Shown one piece after another: positions 62,801 to 64,000 of a stretch of DNA of 64,000 bases. The notes under the pieces were generated by a model. The model saw only the letters and a list, made by a program, of their open reading frames with translations. It had not been told where the DNA came from and made no database searches. Position numbers and translations under genes: made by a program. Positions within the stretch are counted from its first letter, which is position 1, and each line of letters opens with the position of its first letter. Source of the DNA: Calliopsis andreniformis (lineage: Eukaryota > Arthropoda > Insecta > Hymenoptera > Andrenidae); contig NW_027480422.1 of assembly GCF_051401765.1 (NCBI RefSeq), forward strand, positions 26,120,001 through 26,184,000, given 5' to 3'.

Positions 62801-64000
62801 GTATAAAACGAGTGATTGCAACCCGAGTGAAACATATGGTCATTTCTACGATCCGTGCAACATAGGATGCACTCTAGGGCGTTGCTCCACCACATCGATT
62901 AGCTACGGCCTTAGAAGTCAACGCCAGAAGCATAAAATACAATATAAATACAACAGCTTTTCCATCGTCTATAACGAATAACTGCAACCAGTGTGAAAGT
63001 AATGGCCATTTCAACGTTACGGGCATCCTAGACTTAACTCTGAGGCATTGCTCCGCCAGATCGAATAGATAGGGCCTTAGAAGTCAACGCCAGAATCATA
63101 CAGTACAATAAGAATCCAACAGTTTTTCCATCGTATAACGGGAAAAATTGCAAACAGTGTGAAGGTAATAGTCAGTTCTACGCTCCGGTCAACCTAGGCT
63201 TCACTCTAGGGCGTTGCTCCACCAGATCGAATAGTTAGGGCCTTAGAAGTCAACGCCAGAAGCATAAAATAAAATAAAAATACAACAGTTGTTCCATCGT
63301 ATAACAGGAATAATTGCAATCAGAGTGAAAGTGATGGTCATTTCTACGTTCCTTGCGACCTAGCCTACACTCTAGGGCGTTGCTCCACCAGATCGGATAG
63401 CTAGGGCCTTAGAAGTCAACGCCCGAAGCATAAAATGCAAAATTAATAGAACAGTTTTTCAATTGTATAAAACGAATGATTGCAACCAGAGTGAAACTTA
63501 TGGTCATTTCTACTATCTGGGCAAGCTAGGCCTCACTCTAGGGCGATGCTCCACCGGATCGAATATTTAGGGCCTAAGAAGTCAACGCCAAAAGCATAAA
63601 ATACAATAAAAATACAACAGTTTTTCCATCGTATAGCATGAATAATTGCAACCAGAGTGAAAGTAATGGTCATTTCTACGTTCCGGGCAACCTAGGCTTC
63701 ACTCTAGGGCGTTGCACCACCACATCGAATAGTTAGGGCCTTAAAAGTCAACGCCAGAAGCATAAAGTACAATAAAAATCCAACAGTTTTTCCATCGCAT
63801 AACAGGAATAATTGCAAACAGTGTGAAGGTAATAGTCATTTCTACGCTCCGGTAAACCTAGGCTTCACTCTAGGGCGTTGCTCCACCAGATCGAATAGTT
63901 AGGGCCATAGAAGTCAACGCCCGAAGCATAAAATACAAAATAAATAGAACAGTTTTTCCATTGTGTAAAACGAATAATTGAAACCAGTGTGAAAGTTATG
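59873..64000. repeat. 27-monomer higher-order unit, copy 2 (one monomer deleted, runs off the window)
   Basis: This is the second copy of 55390-59872. The offset is 4483 bp up to about 63291, then 4317 bp after it, which is exactly one monomer less. The unit is still matching at the right edge of the window (64000 aligns with 59683), so it continues outside. Confidence 0.93.
63292..63315. other. Junction of a one-monomer deletion
   Basis: In the first copy, two adjacent monomers share the tract from TTCCATCGTATAACAGG through AATAATT (58809-58832 and 58975-58998). In the second copy the left monomer's GTTG prefix is joined to the right monomer's GCAATCAGAG suffix across that same tract. This is what a crossover between neighbouring monomers would leave. 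Confidence 0.88.

Larger units (their letters stand above)
1..64000. repeat. 166-bp satellite DNA array (about 385 head-to-tail monomers)
   Basis: The same 166 bp unit recurs from the first to the last base with no interruption by unrelated sequence. Equivalent landmarks such as GGTCATTTCTACGTTCCGGG and CAACCTAGGCTTCACTCTAG recur every 166 bp (for example the TAG-TTAGGG position at 307, 473 and 639). All copies have the same orientation. The consensus is about 41% G+C with seven CpGs per unit, close to the number expected by chance. Monomer length is tightly held; exceptions are 1-2 bp indels and one 12 bp duplication. No start-to-stop frame has protein-like conservation: frames rotate because 166 is not a multiple of 3, and most monomers carry TAG at the TAG-TTAGGG landmark. 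Array organisation implies eukaryotic heterochromatin, possibly a centromere; that role is inferred, not shown. Confidence 0.97.

Noticed and set aside
1..64000. CRISPR array.
   Set aside because: There is a regular period, but no alternation of short conserved repeats with unrelated spacers: the whole 166 bp is conserved. No cas-like gene is present.
1..64000. Interstitial telomere array because of the repeated TTAGGG.
   Set aside because: Only one TTAGGG per 166 bp, never in tandem, and often mutated to GCTAGGG or GCTACGG.
1..64000. Transposon or LTR insertions within the array.
   Set aside because: Reading through the window I find no stretch of non-satellite sequence, no terminal repeats of another type and no polyprotein-like frame. 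An origin of the satellite itself from a transposon cannot be judged from this window.

Overview
The whole 64 kb window is one uninterrupted tandem satellite DNA array. I find no protein-coding gene, RNA gene, transposon or unique sequence, and neither edge of the array lies inside the window. The repeat unit is 166 bp. A majority-rule reading of the monomer by eye gives exactly 166 positions, about 41% G+C, and about 385 head-to-tail copies. All copies lie in the same orientation. This architecture indicates a eukaryotic chromosome, most plausibly centromeric, pericentromeric or other constitutive heterochromatin. The sequence does not let me name the organism. The unit length resembles the ~166 bp satellites reported from oysters (Crassostrea HindIII family), but length alone is weak evidence and I cannot compare sequences here.

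Every monomer carries the same landmarks in the same order on the + strand: a TTAGGGCC-like start; an AT-rich stretch with phased A-tracts (CATAAAATAC, then AATAAAAATAC or AATATAAATAC, then CAGTTTTTCC); ATCGTATAAAACGAATAATT; GCAACCAGTGTGAAAG; GGTCATTTCTACGTTCCGGG; CAACCTAGGCTTCACTCTAG; and GGCGTTGCTCCACCAGATCG, then AATAG. Monomers differ from each other mostly by substitutions. Many substitutions travel together and define subfamilies.

Above the monomer the array is a patchwork of recent segmental duplications whose offsets are close to whole multiples of 166 bp. Region by region: 1-3519 holds three tandem copies of a 7-monomer, 1173 bp higher-order repeat marked by a private 12 bp duplication. 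3520-8124 is an older, indel-rich duplication with a detached piece of that unit inside it. 8125-16714 is mostly diverged monomers with two short duplications (9- and 37-monomer offsets). 16715-24018 is a nearly perfect 22-monomer, 3652 bp tandem duplication. 24019-45267 is a nested mosaic with offsets of 13, 14, 21, 23, 24, 26, 46 and 72 monomers. 45268-55389 is another mosaic with 4-, 10-, 16- and 32-monomer offsets. 55390-64000 is a 27-monomer, 4483 bp duplication whose second copy has lost one monomer and runs off the window.

There is no gene cooperation to describe. What the window records is array turnover by unequal, register-preserving recombination, plus monomer sequence features that could matter for chromatin: nucleosome-scale length, phased A-tracts, short dyad symmetries, and a TTAGGG word in many monomers. 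The open reading frames that can be drawn here are products of the repeat and are not annotated as genes.
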